64,000 nt of DNA from QFOX01 sp033763655 (GTDB lineage Bacteria > Pseudomonadota > Alphaproteobacteria > Rickettsiales > UBA3002): the NCBI GenBank assembly GCA_033763655.1, contig JANRKD010000008.1:51019-115018 (forward strand), read 5' to 3'. The notes below the pieces were generated by a model. That model searched no databases, had not been told where the DNA came from, and worked only from the letters and a program-made list of their open reading frames with translations. Shown here in pieces: positions 34,240 to 42,846 of this stretch (within the stretch, counting starts at the first letter, position 1; every line of letters starts with the position of its first letter). Both the position numbers and the translations under genes were made by a program.

Positions 34240-36066
34240 CTATTTGTTGTAGAGCGGGCGCGGATCGCTGACGAATTTCTCATACACTTTGCGATCGGTC
34301 AGGTGCGAACTGCCATCGGGATTGACGATGGTGGCTTTGATGAAAATAATCAGCTCGCGCTTCGAAGAATCCTCGCTGCGGCTTTTAAAGAGATTGCCGA
34401 AAATCGGCACTTCCCCCAGCCCCGGCACACCGTCGGTGACGTTGCGCGTCGCGTCTTCCATCAGCCCGCCGATGACCATCACCCCGCCGCTGCTCACTTT
34501 CATCACCGAATCCAGTTCGCGCACCTCGATCACCGGCAAGGTGCTGGTCGGCGTCGCCGGATTCACCGCCGAACCCACCACGCGGGTCAGGGTGGGGCGC
34601 ACGCTCAGGGTCACTTCCTGCGAGTCGAGGTTAATCGCTGGCATGATGTTGAGAATAATCCCGATCGGCACCGAGTTGGCGGTACAGGTGGTCGAGGCAT
34701 CAATCGTCGTGTTGCCGGCGCTGCCACCGGGAATGGTGGTCGAAGGCGTCGTCGTACAATCGAAAAACACTTCGTTACGGGCGAAGGTCAGCACCGCCTG
34801 CTGGTTGTTGGTCGCCGACAGGCGCGGGCTCGACAAGGTGCGCGTGGTGCCGAAACGCTGGGTAGCACGCAGCACCGCATCCAGCCCGTCGCCGCTCTTC
34901 AGGCCGAACGCCACCGAATTAGGAGCAGCGGCGGAACCCGATACCAGGTTCGGCCCATTGCTGATGGAGGCGGTGTAGGACCCCAGCTTCAGGTAATTGG
35001 GGTCGACAATCCCGCCGACCACCTGATTCCAATCCACCCCGGAGAGGAACTGATCGGCCAGCGTCACTTCAACGATTTTGGCCTCGATTAACACCTGCGC
35101 TGAGGCATTGCGCGACATCAGGCTGAGGAAATGCGCAATCATCTCGTGCTGCGCCGCCGTCGCATTCACCGAAAGAATGCCCGCCTGCCGGTTGATGACC
35201 ACCGTGCCGCCGCCCGCAGCAGCAGGCGCCGCCGAAGTTGCCGTCGCCCCGGGCGCCGCCCCGCCACCGGGTTCATCCCCGGCAGGGTTATAGGCGACGA
35301 TTTCTTTCACCGACGCCTCGAGCGCCGACCACATATCGCTTTCGCCGGTGCTGTTGATGCTGCTGGTGCTGCCGCTGGTGCCGACATTGCCGCCCGTCAC
35401 TCCGCCGCTGCCGCTGGTGGTCGTACTGCTGCTGCCACTGCTGCCGCTACTGTCGTCCCCGCTCAGGATGCTGGTGGTGATGTTGTAGCCCGAGCTGCTC
35501 GAGCGCACGATATTAAGAAAATCGAGCGAATAGTTTTTAATGTAGGGTAGATCGCGCTCCACCCGCAACGCATTGCCGCTGACGCTGTAGCGCAGATGGG
35601 CAAGCGCAGAAATGCGCCCTATCACCTCGTTAAACGGGCGGTTGGTCGCGCGCAGGTTGATGCCGGTCGTATCCAGCCCCGGCCCCACTTCGATATCGAC
35701 ATTGGCCAGCCGCCCCAGCTCGAACAGCACGTCGCGCAGTGGCACATCATCGGTCACTGACAATGTCACCAGTTTGGTGTTGGCGACTTTCGGCGGGCGC
35801 GGCACCGCCAGCACTTCCGCCACATCCGGAATCGGTGGCGCACCGAGCGCTGCGGTCGCGGTCGGCGCCGTATCTTTCTTATTTTTTTCCCTGTCGATGG
35901 CATTGAGGTTGCGGAAATCATCCACCGTCAGGTTCTGCTGCCGGTCAATCACGTCGCTGGTTTCGCCTTTTTTGGGCACGAAAGAATCAAGGAACGAGCA
36001 CCCTGAAAGCGCCGCGATGCATGCCGCTAAAGCTACCCATGCCACTATTTTTCGCGGTGAACGCAT
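34240..36066 (-). CDS. Type IV pilus/MSHA-type secretin lipoprotein (PilQ/MshL-like)
   Basis: A roughly 608-residue outer-membrane secretin precursor. A signal peptide ends in lipobox LSGC (Cys about residue 23 from ATG 36066), then the secretin N-terminal domain (LRDVLFELGRLANVDIEV), an RVERDLPYIKNYSLDFLNIV segment, a Ser/Gly/Thr-rich low-complexity insert near residues 205-240, and the secretin pore domain (from about 300) with VLIEAKIVEVTL, SPRLSATNNQQAVLTFA and the C-terminal VPGLGEVPIFGNLFKSRSE. The domain order fits MshL best. pilD lies upstream on the same strand; no pilins, motor ATPase or alignment proteins are nearby. ATG 36090 is an alternative start. Confidence 0.9.
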   Translation of the reverse strand: MRSPRKIVAWVALAACIAALSGCSFLDSFVPKKGETSDVIDRQQNLTVDDFRNLNAIDREKNKKDTAPTATAALGAPPIPDVAEVLAVPRPPKVANTKLVTLSVTDDVPLRDVLFELGRLANVDIEVGPGLDTTGINLRATNRPFNEVIGRISALAHLRYSVSGNALRVERDLPYIKNYSLDFLNIVRSSSSGYNITTSILSGDDSSGSSGSSSTTTSGSGGVTGGNVGTSGSTSSINSTGESDMWSALEASVKEIVAYNPAGDEPGGGAAPGATATSAAPAAAGGGTVVINRQAGILSVNATAAQHEMIAHFLSLMSRNASAQVLIEAKIVEVTLADQFLSGVDWNQVVGGIVDPNYLKLGSYTASISNGPNLVSGSAAAPNSVAFGLKSGDGLDAVLRATQRFGTTRTLSSPRLSATNNQQAVLTFARNEVFFDCTTTPSTTIPGGSAGNTTIDASTTCTANSVPIGIILNIMPAINLDSQEVTLSVRPTLTRVVGSAVNPATPTSTLPVIEVRELDSVMKVSSGGVMVIGGLMEDATRNVTDGVPGLGEVPIFGNLFKSRSEDSSKRELIIFIKATIVNPDGSSHLTDRKVYEKFVSDPRPLYNK

Positions 36067-36170
36067 ACAACCCCGTAGAGTGCCTCTCATCTATTCCTAG
36101 TACCATACCTCGTAGGCACCACAAGCGGTTTATACGAAATGTGAGTAACAAACGCCTGCCTGTTGGCCCA

Positions 36171-36938
36171 TCAGCGCACCCCATACAAGTGCCAGAATTG
36201 TGCAACAGCCTCGGGCCAGACTACACTCACCAACAACGATACCGCCAGCGCCGGGCCGAACGGAAACTGCGCGCCACGCCCGAGCGCCCGCCACACGATG
36301 CCGCACGCCACGCCCAGCACACCTGCGAAAAATAAAAACGGGATAAACGCCACGCTGCTCGCCAGCCAGATACCTGCGCCAAACAGCAGCTTGACATCGC
36401 CCAGCCCCAGCCCATCCTTATGGCGCAGGTAAAGGAAGCCGTATTTCAACACCAGCCCGATGGCCAATCCAACCACGCCCGCGCCGATAACCTGCGTCCA
36501 CGCCGTCGCCAGCGCCCCATGGTAGAGCACCCCGAACGCCACAAGGGCCAGTTGCACCTCATCGAGGATAATCGTCCGCTCCAGATCGGTGATGACAAGG
36601 GCGACAATGCACCACCACAGGCCCATGATCGCCAAAGCCTCCGGGGTGACACCGTAGCGGTAGGCCGCCGCCGCGGTGCCAAGCGCCGTGGCCAGCTCGG
36701 TGAGCGGATAGCGCAGGCCGACCCGCGCGGCGCAATGGCGGCACCGGCCCCGTTGCACCAGCCACGACAGGATGGGGAATAAATCAGCCAACCCAAGCGC
36801 GGTGTGGCAGTGCGGACAGCGCGAGCGCGTCATGCCGATTTTTTCGCCCCGGGGCAGGCGGTAGGTGGCCAGTGTCAGGAACGAGCCGATAACCGCCCCG
36901 AGCAGCGCCGCCAAGCCCACGACAAACGATGATTCCAT
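36171..36938 (-). CDS. pilD: Type IV prepilin peptidase
   Basis: PilD cleaves the leader of type IV prepilins and methylates the new N-terminus. The 255-residue polytopic protein has the zinc motif pair CPHC (about residue 40) and CRHC (about 65), plus the two catalytic aspartates in VITDLERTIILDE and GLGDVKLLFGAG. All expected residues are present. ATG 36938 is preferred over an in-frame TTG at 36950. It is 105 bases upstream of the secretin and probably co-transcribed with it. Confidence 0.93.
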   Translation of the reverse strand: MESSFVVGLAALLGAVIGSFLTLATYRLPRGEKIGMTRSRCPHCHTALGLADLFPILSWLVQRGRCRHCAARVGLRYPLTELATALGTAAAAYRYGVTPEALAIMGLWWCIVALVITDLERTIILDEVQLALVAFGVLYHGALATAWTQVIGAGVVGLAIGLVLKYGFLYLRHKDGLGLGDVKLLFGAGIWLASSVAFIPFLFFAGVLGVACGIVWRALGRGAQFPFGPALAVSLLVSVVWPEAVAQFWHLYGVR

Positions 36939-37036
36939 GAAATAAACCAACTGGTTAAATTCGTTTTACCTGCGGGCCGCCCGCAGCGGGACGGTTCGCG
37001 GTTGCGTTATCCACAGCTTCGTGGCAAAAACTACCC

Positions 37037-37206
37037 ACCTACTAGATATAGATAGTCGTTTGAATTTAGGATGAGACGCGAGCGAAAACCGTGCGTTTTG
37101 AGAACCGTACCGCAAGCGTACATCAAAGTACGTGCGGAACGGAAGCGCAGAAACGTGCGGTTTGCAGCCGTGTATCATTCTAAAGTCAAATGACTATAGT
37201 AGGCGT
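37037..37206. repeat. MITE-like palindromic element with ~30-bp imperfect terminal inverted repeats
   Basis: The left end (CCTACTA then TAGTCGTTTGAATTTAGGATG) matches the reverse complement of the right end (CCTACTATAGTCATTTGACT, then TTAGAATGATA) with a few mismatches and an eight-base insertion. The interior also folds: AAACCGTGCGTTTTGAG through GCAAGCGTAC pairs loosely with GTACGTGCGGAACGG through AAACGTGCGGTTT, so nearly the whole 170 bases form one hairpin around 37120-37128. It occupies most of the 325-base gap between pilD and rpiB; the rest shows no gene and no obvious promoter. It is non-coding and could be a non-autonomous mobile element or a structured RNA. Confidence 0.6.
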
Positions 37207-37263
37207 CACGTTAGCGCGAAGCTGACGGGAAACGCAAAACAAAAACGCATCAGGCATCCTACC

Positions 37264-37695
37264 GTGAACCAAACTGTCGCCATCGCCAACGACCATGCCG
37301 GGTTATCGCTCAAGCAGGCGCTGCTGGCGGAGATTCCTGCCTGCGGTTTCCGCGTGCTCGATTTAGGCACCCACAGCACCGACTCGGTCGATTACCCGGA
37401 TTACGGTAACGCCGTCGCCGACGCCATCAGCGGGGGACGAGCGGCGCTGGGCATCGCCATCTGCGGTTCGGGCATCGGCATTGCCATCGCCGCCAACCGC
37501 CATGCGGGCATCCGCGCCGCCGTTTGCAGCACGGGGCTGGCAGCCGAGCTGGCCCGCGCGCATAACGACGCCAATGTGCTCTGCCTTGGCGCACGGCTCA
37601 TCGGCGAGGCCGAAGCGCGCGAATGCGTGCGCCGCTTCCTCTCCACCAGCTTCGATGGCGGACGTCACCAGCGCCGGGTCGAAAAACTCGGATAA
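37264..37695 (+). CDS. rpiB: Ribose 5-phosphate isomerase B
   Basis: RpiB interconverts ribose and ribulose 5-phosphate. The 143-residue protein begins MNQTVAIANDHAGLSLKQAL from GTG 37264 and has the sugar-isomerase motifs ALGIAICGSGIGIAIAANRH (with the catalytic cysteine), AHNDANVLCLGARLIG and the C-terminal FDGGRHQRRV. Another frame opening at 37132 lies within the repeat and is not part of the protein. rpiB-glyA-nrdR is the conserved alphaproteobacterial order. Confidence 0.94.
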   Translation: MNQTVAIANDHAGLSLKQALLAEIPACGFRVLDLGTHSTDSVDYPDYGNAVADAISGGRAALGIAICGSGIGIAIAANRHAGIRAAVCSTGLAAELARAHNDANVLCLGARLIGEAEARECVRRFLSTSFDGGRHQRRVEKLG

Positions 37696-37726
37696 ACGAA
37701 AGAACGGGATATAAAGGAATCACCCC

Positions 37727-39079
37727 ATGACCAACACTGCACGCAAACCCGAGGAACTGATGGACACCGGATTTTTTACCATGGATTTAGCCCACGCCGA
37801 TGCCGAGATTCTCGGTGCGATTCGAAACGAGCTGGGCCGCCAGCAGCATCAGGTCGAGCTAATCGCCTCGGAAAACATCGTCAGCCGCGCCGTACTCGAA
37901 GCGCAGGGCAGTGTGCTGACCAACAAATACGCCGAGGGCTATCCCGGCAAACGCTATTACGGCGGCTGTGAATTTGTCGATGTGGTCGAGCAACTGGCGA
38001 TCGACCGCGCGAAAAAGCTGTTTGCCACCAACTATGCCAATGTCCAGCCCAACAGCGGCTCGCAGGCCAATCAGGGCGTGTTCAACGCGCTGCTCAAACC
38101 GGGCGACACCATCCTTGGCCAATCGCTGGCGGCGGGCGGTCACCTCACCCACGGCGCCTCGGTCAACCAGTCGGGGAAAATCTACAACGCCGTGCAATAT
38201 GGCGTGCGCGAGGACACCCACCTGCTCGATTACGACGCGATCGAAACGCTGGCGGTGACGCATAAACCCAAACTCATTATCGCCGGGTTTTCGGCCTATT
38301 CGCGGGTGGTGGACTGGGCGCGCTTCCGCGCGATTGCCGATAAGGTCGGCGCCTGGCTGATGGTCGATATGGCCCATGTCGCAGGCCTCGTCGCAGGCGG
38401 TTCCTACCCGTCGCCGCTGCCGCACGCGCATGTCGTCACCACCACCACGCACAAAACCCTGCGCGGCCCGCGCGGCGGGATGATTCTTTCCAACTGCCCC
38501 GAACTCGTCGTCGGTAAAACCGCGCAAGGCAAGGATCAAACGCTCGAAATGGCAATCAATTCCGCCATTTTCCCCGGTATCCAGGGTGGGCCGCTGATGC
38601 ATGTCATCGCGGGCAAGGCGGTCGCTTACGGCGAAGCGCTGCAGCCCGGCTTCAAGGCCTACGCGCAGGCGGTGGTCGATAACGCCCGCGCGCTGGCGGC
38701 GGTGCTGAAAGGGCGCGGCCTCGCCATCGTATCCGGCGGCACCGACAACCACCTCGTGCTGGTGGATTTACGTCCGAAAAACCTCACGGGCAAGGCGGTC
38801 GAGGCGGCGCTCGAACGCGCCGGTCTCACCTGCAACAAAAACGCCATTCCGTTCGACCCGGCCTCGCCGTTTATCACCTCGGGCGTGCGGCTTGGCACCC
38901 CGGCGGGCACCACGCGCGGCTTTGCGGTGAAGGAGTTCGAGGAAATCGGTCACCTCATCGGCGACGTGCTCGATGGGTTGAGTAAAAACCCCGACGACAC
39001 GACCGCCAACGCCGCCGTCGAGGCCGCGACCCGACGCAAGGTGCGGGCGCTGACGGATCAATTCCCCATCTACCGCTGA
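37727..39079 (+). CDS. glyA: Serine hydroxymethyltransferase
   Basis: GlyA converts serine and tetrahydrofolate to glycine and methylenetetrahydrofolate, the main one-carbon source (also feeding panB). The 450-residue PLP enzyme shows ELIASENIVSRAVLEAQGS, GYPGKRYYGGC, the PLP lysine in VTTTTHKTLRGPRGGMI, and NHLVLVDLRPKNLTGK. AAAGGAATC precedes ATG 37727; an internal ATG at 37760 (MDTGFFTMD) is also possible. It lies 31 bases after rpiB and 13 before nrdR. Confidence 0.97.
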   Translation: MTNTARKPEELMDTGFFTMDLAHADAEILGAIRNELGRQQHQVELIASENIVSRAVLEAQGSVLTNKYAEGYPGKRYYGGCEFVDVVEQLAIDRAKKLFATNYANVQPNSGSQANQGVFNALLKPGDTILGQSLAAGGHLTHGASVNQSGKIYNAVQYGVREDTHLLDYDAIETLAVTHKPKLIIAGFSAYSRVVDWARFRAIADKVGAWLMVDMAHVAGLVAGGSYPSPLPHAHVVTTTTHKTLRGPRGGMILSNCPELVVGKTAQGKDQTLEMAINSAIFPGIQGGPLMHVIAGKAVAYGEALQPGFKAYAQAVVDNARALAAVLKGRGLAIVSGGTDNHLVLVDLRPKNLTGKAVEAALERAGLTCNKNAIPFDPASPFITSGVRLGTPAGTTRGFAVKEFEEIGHLIGDVLDGLSKNPDDTTANAAVEAATRRKVRALTDQFPIYR

Positions 39080-39092
39080 CCGGCAGAGCGCG

Positions 39093-39536
39093 ATGCATTG
39101 TCCCTTTTGTAATCACGAAGACACGCAGGTAAAAGATAGCCGGCCCAGCGAGGACGGCTCGTCCATCCGCAGGCGTCGCTTCTGCCCGGCCTGCAACTCA
39201 CGCTTCACCACCTTCGAGCGGGTACAGTTGCGCGAACTGACGGTGGCGAAAAGCAACGGCGAATGCCGCCTGTTCGACCGCGACAAAATCGCCCGCTCCA
39301 TGGCAATTGCCCTGCGCAAACGCCCAGTGGATGCTGAAGCGGTGGAAATGGCCATCAACCGCATCGTGCAGAAGCTCGAATCCGAAGGCGAGAGCGACAT
39401 CCCGACCCGCCATATCGGCGCGCTGGTGATGGAAGAGCTGAAGAAACTCGACGCCGTCGCCTATATCCGTTACGCCAGCGTTTACCGCGATTTCGGTAGC
39501 GTCGATGATTTCGAAAATTTCGTCGATAAGCTGTAA
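39093..39536 (+). CDS. nrdR: Transcriptional repressor NrdR
   Basis: NrdR senses ATP/dATP and represses ribonucleotide reductase genes. The 147-residue protein has the zinc ribbon MHCPFCNHEDTQVKDSR and RRRFCPACNSRFTTFER at residues 1-43, followed by the ATP-cone (VAKSNGECRLFDRDKIARSM to RYASVYRDF). No NrdR box is seen in this window; its targets lie elsewhere. The stop overlaps the ribD start as TAATG, the standard nrdR-ribD arrangement. Confidence 0.97.
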   Translation: MHCPFCNHEDTQVKDSRPSEDGSSIRRRRFCPACNSRFTTFERVQLRELTVAKSNGECRLFDRDKIARSMAIALRKRPVDAEAVEMAINRIVQKLESEGESDIPTRHIGALVMEELKKLDAVAYIRYASVYRDFGSVDDFENFVDKL

Positions 39537-40633
39537 TGCCGCGCGATCTCCATTTTCTCCGTCACGCGCTGCGCCTCGCCGAGCGCGGGCTGGGGCGCAC
39601 CTGGCCTAACCCCTCCGTCGGCTGTGTGCTGGCGAAAGATGACCGGATACTCGCCGCCGCCTGCACTGCCGATGGGGGCCGCCCGCACGCGGAAACGCAA
39701 GCGCTCGCCATGGCGGGCGCGACGGCACGCGGGGCGACGGCCTATGTCACGCTCGAACCCTGCGCCCATCACGGACAAACGCCGCCCTGCGCCCGGGCGC
39801 TGATCGACGCGGGTATTGCGCGCGTCGTCATCGCCTGCACCGACCCCGACCCGCGTGTATCGGGCAAAGGCGCGGCAATGCTGCATGCGGCAGGCATCGC
39901 CGTTGACCTGCGCGACATACCCGAAGCGCGGCGCCTCAATCGCGGTTTCTTCCGCCGCGTGCGTGAGAACCTGCCGCATGTGGCGATGAAACTGGCCACC
40001 TCGCTCGATGGCCGCATCACCGACAGCCACGGGCACAGCCAATGGATTACGGGCGACGCGGCGCGGGCGCATGGCCAGCAGTTGCGCGGGCGCTACGATT
40101 GCCTCATCACCGGTATCGGCACCGTGCTGGCCGACAACCCGCAGATGACCGTCCGTGCGCCGCACCGCGCGCATCCGCAGCTTGTGCGTATCGTCTGCGA
40201 CCGCCATCTGCGCCTGCCGCTTACCAGCACGCTGGTCAAAAGCGCCAACCGGCAGCCCGTCTGGCTTATAACCTCCGCCGAGGCGGTGGAGCAGGCGGCA
40301 AGCGCGGCCACCGAATTGCGTGAAGCGGATGTGAAATTCCTGGTACTGGAGGATGCCGCCCTGCCGCCTTTGTCCATCCTGCAGGCGCTCGCCGCCGAGG
40401 GCATCACCCGCGCGCTGATTGAGGCCGGGAGCGCCCTTTCCACCGCCTTTATCGCCGCCGGAACGGTGGAAACCCTGCACTGGTACCGCGCGCCGCTGCT
40501 GCTTGGAAATGCTGGTAAACCGGCAATAGATGCTCTAGATACGGCGCTGCAAACCGTCCTGCCCCGCCCGCTTGTCGCCTCACAACGGCTCGGTGCCGAC
40601 AGGTACGAATGCTACGAACACGCGTTGCCATGA
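39536..40633 (+). CDS. ribD: Bifunctional riboflavin deaminase/reductase RibD
   Basis: RibD carries out the deamination and reduction steps of riboflavin synthesis. The 365-residue protein has an N-terminal deaminase with zinc ligands in GGRPHAETQAL and TLEPCAHHGQTPPCARAL, and a C-terminal reductase from about residue 145 (KLATSLDGRITDSHGHSQWI, ITGIGTVLADNPQMTVR). Both domains look intact. It is coupled to nrdR (TAATG) and to ribE (ATGA). Confidence 0.96.
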   Translation: MPRDLHFLRHALRLAERGLGRTWPNPSVGCVLAKDDRILAAACTADGGRPHAETQALAMAGATARGATAYVTLEPCAHHGQTPPCARALIDAGIARVVIACTDPDPRVSGKGAAMLHAAGIAVDLRDIPEARRLNRGFFRRVRENLPHVAMKLATSLDGRITDSHGHSQWITGDAARAHGQQLRGRYDCLITGIGTVLADNPQMTVRAPHRAHPQLVRIVCDRHLRLPLTSTLVKSANRQPVWLITSAEAVEQAASAATELREADVKFLVLEDAALPPLSILQALAAEGITRALIEAGSALSTAFIAAGTVETLHWYRAPLLLGNAGKPAIDALDTALQTVLPRPLVASQRLGADRYECYEHALP

Positions 40634-41280
40634 CACAAGAAAGCACACACGGGCAGATTATGTTCACGGGGTTAGTCAGGACACAGGGCACCATCCGCCG
40701 CGTCGATCAGCGCGGCGACTGCATGGTGACCATTGCGATGATGGAGCCGTTTGCCGTCGAGGTCGGCGACTCGATCTGCTGCCAGGGTATTTGCCTGACG
40801 GCGGTCAAAACCAACGACAATGAATTCAAGGTATCCCTCTCCGCCGAAACCATGAACCGCAGCACCGCCAAGCACTGGAGCGTCGGCCATGTCATCAACC
40901 TCGAACCGTCGCTGCGGGTGGGCGATGCGATGGGCGGCCATGTCGTCAGCGGCCATATCGATGGGGTGGCGCGGGCGGTGGCCAGCGAAAAAAGCGGCGA
41001 TTCCACCCGCTGGGAGTTCGAGGTGCCGCCGCATCTGGCGCGCTTCATTGCGCCCAAAGGCTCGGTCACGCTCGACGGTGTATCGCTGACCGTCAACACC
41101 GTCAGCGATACGCCCCTGTCCGATACCGCCGCTGCGCCCACGGTCACCCGCTTCTGCGTCAACATCATCCCCCACACCGCGAAGGTGACCGGGTTTTCCC
41201 GCCTGCAGGTGGGCGACGACGTGAACCTTGAAATCGACATGCTCGCGCGGTATGTGGCGCGGCTTGCAGGTGCGAAATGA
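40630..41280 (+). CDS. ribE: Riboflavin synthase (alpha subunit)
   Basis: Riboflavin synthase dismutates two 6,7-dimethyl-8-ribityllumazine molecules to riboflavin. The protein has two lumazine-binding beta-barrels: MFTGLVRTQGTI with ICCQGICLTAVK and, in the second half, HVVSGHIDGVARAV and VTLDGVSLTVN. I chose ATG 40630, which forms ATGA with the ribD stop and adds ten residues before the family start MFTG at 40660; the latter remains possible. A short insertion (SDTPLSDTAAAPTV) lies before RFCVNIIPHTAKVT. It overlaps ribBA by four bases. Confidence 0.95.
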   Translation: MTQESTHGQIMFTGLVRTQGTIRRVDQRGDCMVTIAMMEPFAVEVGDSICCQGICLTAVKTNDNEFKVSLSAETMNRSTAKHWSVGHVINLEPSLRVGDAMGGHVVSGHIDGVARAVASEKSGDSTRWEFEVPPHLARFIAPKGSVTLDGVSLTVNTVSDTPLSDTAAAPTVTRFCVNIIPHTAKVTGFSRLQVGDDVNLEIDMLARYVARLAGAK

Positions 41281-42374
41281 AACTCTCCCCGATTGAAGAA
41301 ATCATCGCCGAGGCCAAAGCGGGCCGCATGGTCATCCTGGTCGATGACGAAGACCGCGAGAACGAGGGCGACCTCGTCATCCCCGCACAATTCGCCACGG
41401 CGGAAATTAACAACAGCATGGCCAAGCACGCGCGCGGCCTCATCTGCCTCGCGCTCGAAAAGGCGCAGGTCGAACGCCTCGGCCTGCCGCCGATGGCACG
41501 GCATAATGCAAGCCGCCACGCGACGGCTTTCACCGTTTCCATCGAGGCGCGCGAAGGGGTAACGACCGGCATCAGCGCGGCGGATCGCGCCCGCACCATC
41601 GCCGCCGCCAGCAATCCGGAGGCGCACGCCCACGACATCGCCTCACCCGGCCATATTTTCCCGCTCGAAGCGCGCGAGGGCGGCACGCTGGTGCGCGCCG
41701 GGCATACTGAAGCGGCGGTCGATATCGCCCGCCTTGCGGGACTGGTGCCCGCCGGCGTGATCTGCGAAATCATGAACGACGACGGCAGCATGGCGCGCCT
41801 GCCCGATCTGCTGAAATTTGCCGCCGCGCACCAACTGAAAATCGGCACGATTGCCGACCTCATCGCCTACCGCCGCCGCGCGGAAAAACTGGTGACACGG
41901 CTGGTGGAAAGCACCATCAGTACCGGCTTTGCGGGCGAATTCCGCTGCATCGCCTATGCCCAGAGCCCGGGCTATGCCGAGCATCTCGCCCTGATTAAAA
42001 ACACCGTCGCTCCCGGCACCCCCACCCTCGTGCGCATGCACGCGCTCGACATCATGCACGATGTGCTGGGCGACACGTCGCACGGTAAAGCGGGGATTTT
42101 ACACCAATCCCTGCGCCTGATCGATGAAGCGGGCAGCGGCGTGCTGGTGCTGCTGCGCGAGGCGCGGCGCACCGCCGCTTCCGACGGGCTGAAGCTGCGG
42201 CGCGGCGAGGAACCCGCCACTCCCATCCTGCGTGATTACGGCATCGGCGCGCAAATCCTGCTCGATCTGGGCGTGCGCGACATGACGCTGCTGACCAATA
42301 CGCCGAAAATGATTGTCGGGCTGGAGGGCTATGGGCTACATGTCAGCGGCCACCGCCCCATCTCCACCGAATGA
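41277..42374 (+). CDS. ribBA: RibBA: 3,4-dihydroxy-2-butanone-4-phosphate synthase fused to a degenerate GTP cyclohydrolase II domain
   Basis: The N-terminal half (residues 1-205) is a complete DHBP synthase: VDDEDRENEGDLVIPA, ARHNASRHATAFTVSI-type region and LVRAGHTEAAVDIARLAGL. The C-terminal half follows the GTP cyclohydrolase II layout, but where active enzymes have HSECLTGDVFGSLRCDC the sequence is MHALDIMHDVLGDTSHGK, so the three zinc cysteines are gone. Only the butanone-phosphate step is therefore supported; GTP cyclohydrolase II must come from another gene. Similar fusions with an inactive second domain are known in Alphaproteobacteria. Coupled to ribE by ATGA. Confidence 0.93.
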   Translation: MKLSPIEEIIAEAKAGRMVILVDDEDRENEGDLVIPAQFATAEINNSMAKHARGLICLALEKAQVERLGLPPMARHNASRHATAFTVSIEAREGVTTGISAADRARTIAAASNPEAHAHDIASPGHIFPLEAREGGTLVRAGHTEAAVDIARLAGLVPAGVICEIMNDDGSMARLPDLLKFAAAHQLKIGTIADLIAYRRRAEKLVTRLVESTISTGFAGEFRCIAYAQSPGYAEHLALIKNTVAPGTPTLVRMHALDIMHDVLGDTSHGKAGILHQSLRLIDEAGSGVLVLLREARRTAASDGLKLRRGEEPATPILRDYGIGAQILLDLGVRDMTLLTNTPKMIVGLEGYGLHVSGHRPISTE

Positions 42375-42411
42375 CGCTACCCTCTCAATTCCCCTCCTGC
42401 CGAGTGCGCCC

Positions 42412-42846
42412 ATGAAACCGATTCTGCTTGTCGTCGCCCCTTACTATCAGGCCATCAGCGAAATGCTGGTCAGCGGCGCGACGGATGCCATTTATGCCGC
42501 CGGGCGCACCGCCGAAATGATTACCGTCCCGGGCGCGCTCGAAATTCCTGCCGCCATCGCGCTGGCCGCCCGCAGCGACCGCTACGCCGCCTATGTCGCC
42601 CTTGGCTGCGTAATTCGCGGCGAGACCACGCATTACGAAATCGTCAGCAACGAATCGGCGCGCGCGCTGATGGAACTGGCCACGCACCAGCATTTGCCGA
42701 TTGGCAACGGCATTCTCACCTGCGAAACCATGGAGCAGGCTGTCGCCCGCGCCACGGTGGCGCAGGGCAACAAAGGCGGCGAAGCGGCGGTTGCCGCGCT
42801 GCGCATGCTCGCCATTGCCCATACTTTCGGATTGGATCTCTCATGA
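42412..42846 (+). CDS. ribH: 6,7-dimethyl-8-ribityllumazine synthase
   Basis: RibH condenses the RibBA and RibD products into the lumazine, substrate of RibE. The 144-residue protein has VVAPYYQAISEML, the phosphate-binding TVPGALEIPAAIAL, VALGCVIRGETTHYE and GILTCETMEQAVAR, with a catalytic His in TTHYE. ATG 42412 is chosen, as the frame upstream to 42313 runs through the end of ribBA. Its end overlaps nusB by four bases. Confidence 0.96.
   Translation: MKPILLVVAPYYQAISEMLVSGATDAIYAAGRTAEMITVPGALEIPAAIALAARSDRYAAYVALGCVIRGETTHYEIVSNESARALMELATHQHLPIGNGILTCETMEQAVARATVAQGNKGGEAAVAALRMLAIAHTFGLDLS

Noticed and set aside
39530..39560. FMN riboswitch upstream of ribD
   Set aside because: ribD overlaps nrdR by one base, leaving no leader, and no RFN-like conserved blocks were seen elsewhere in the cluster.
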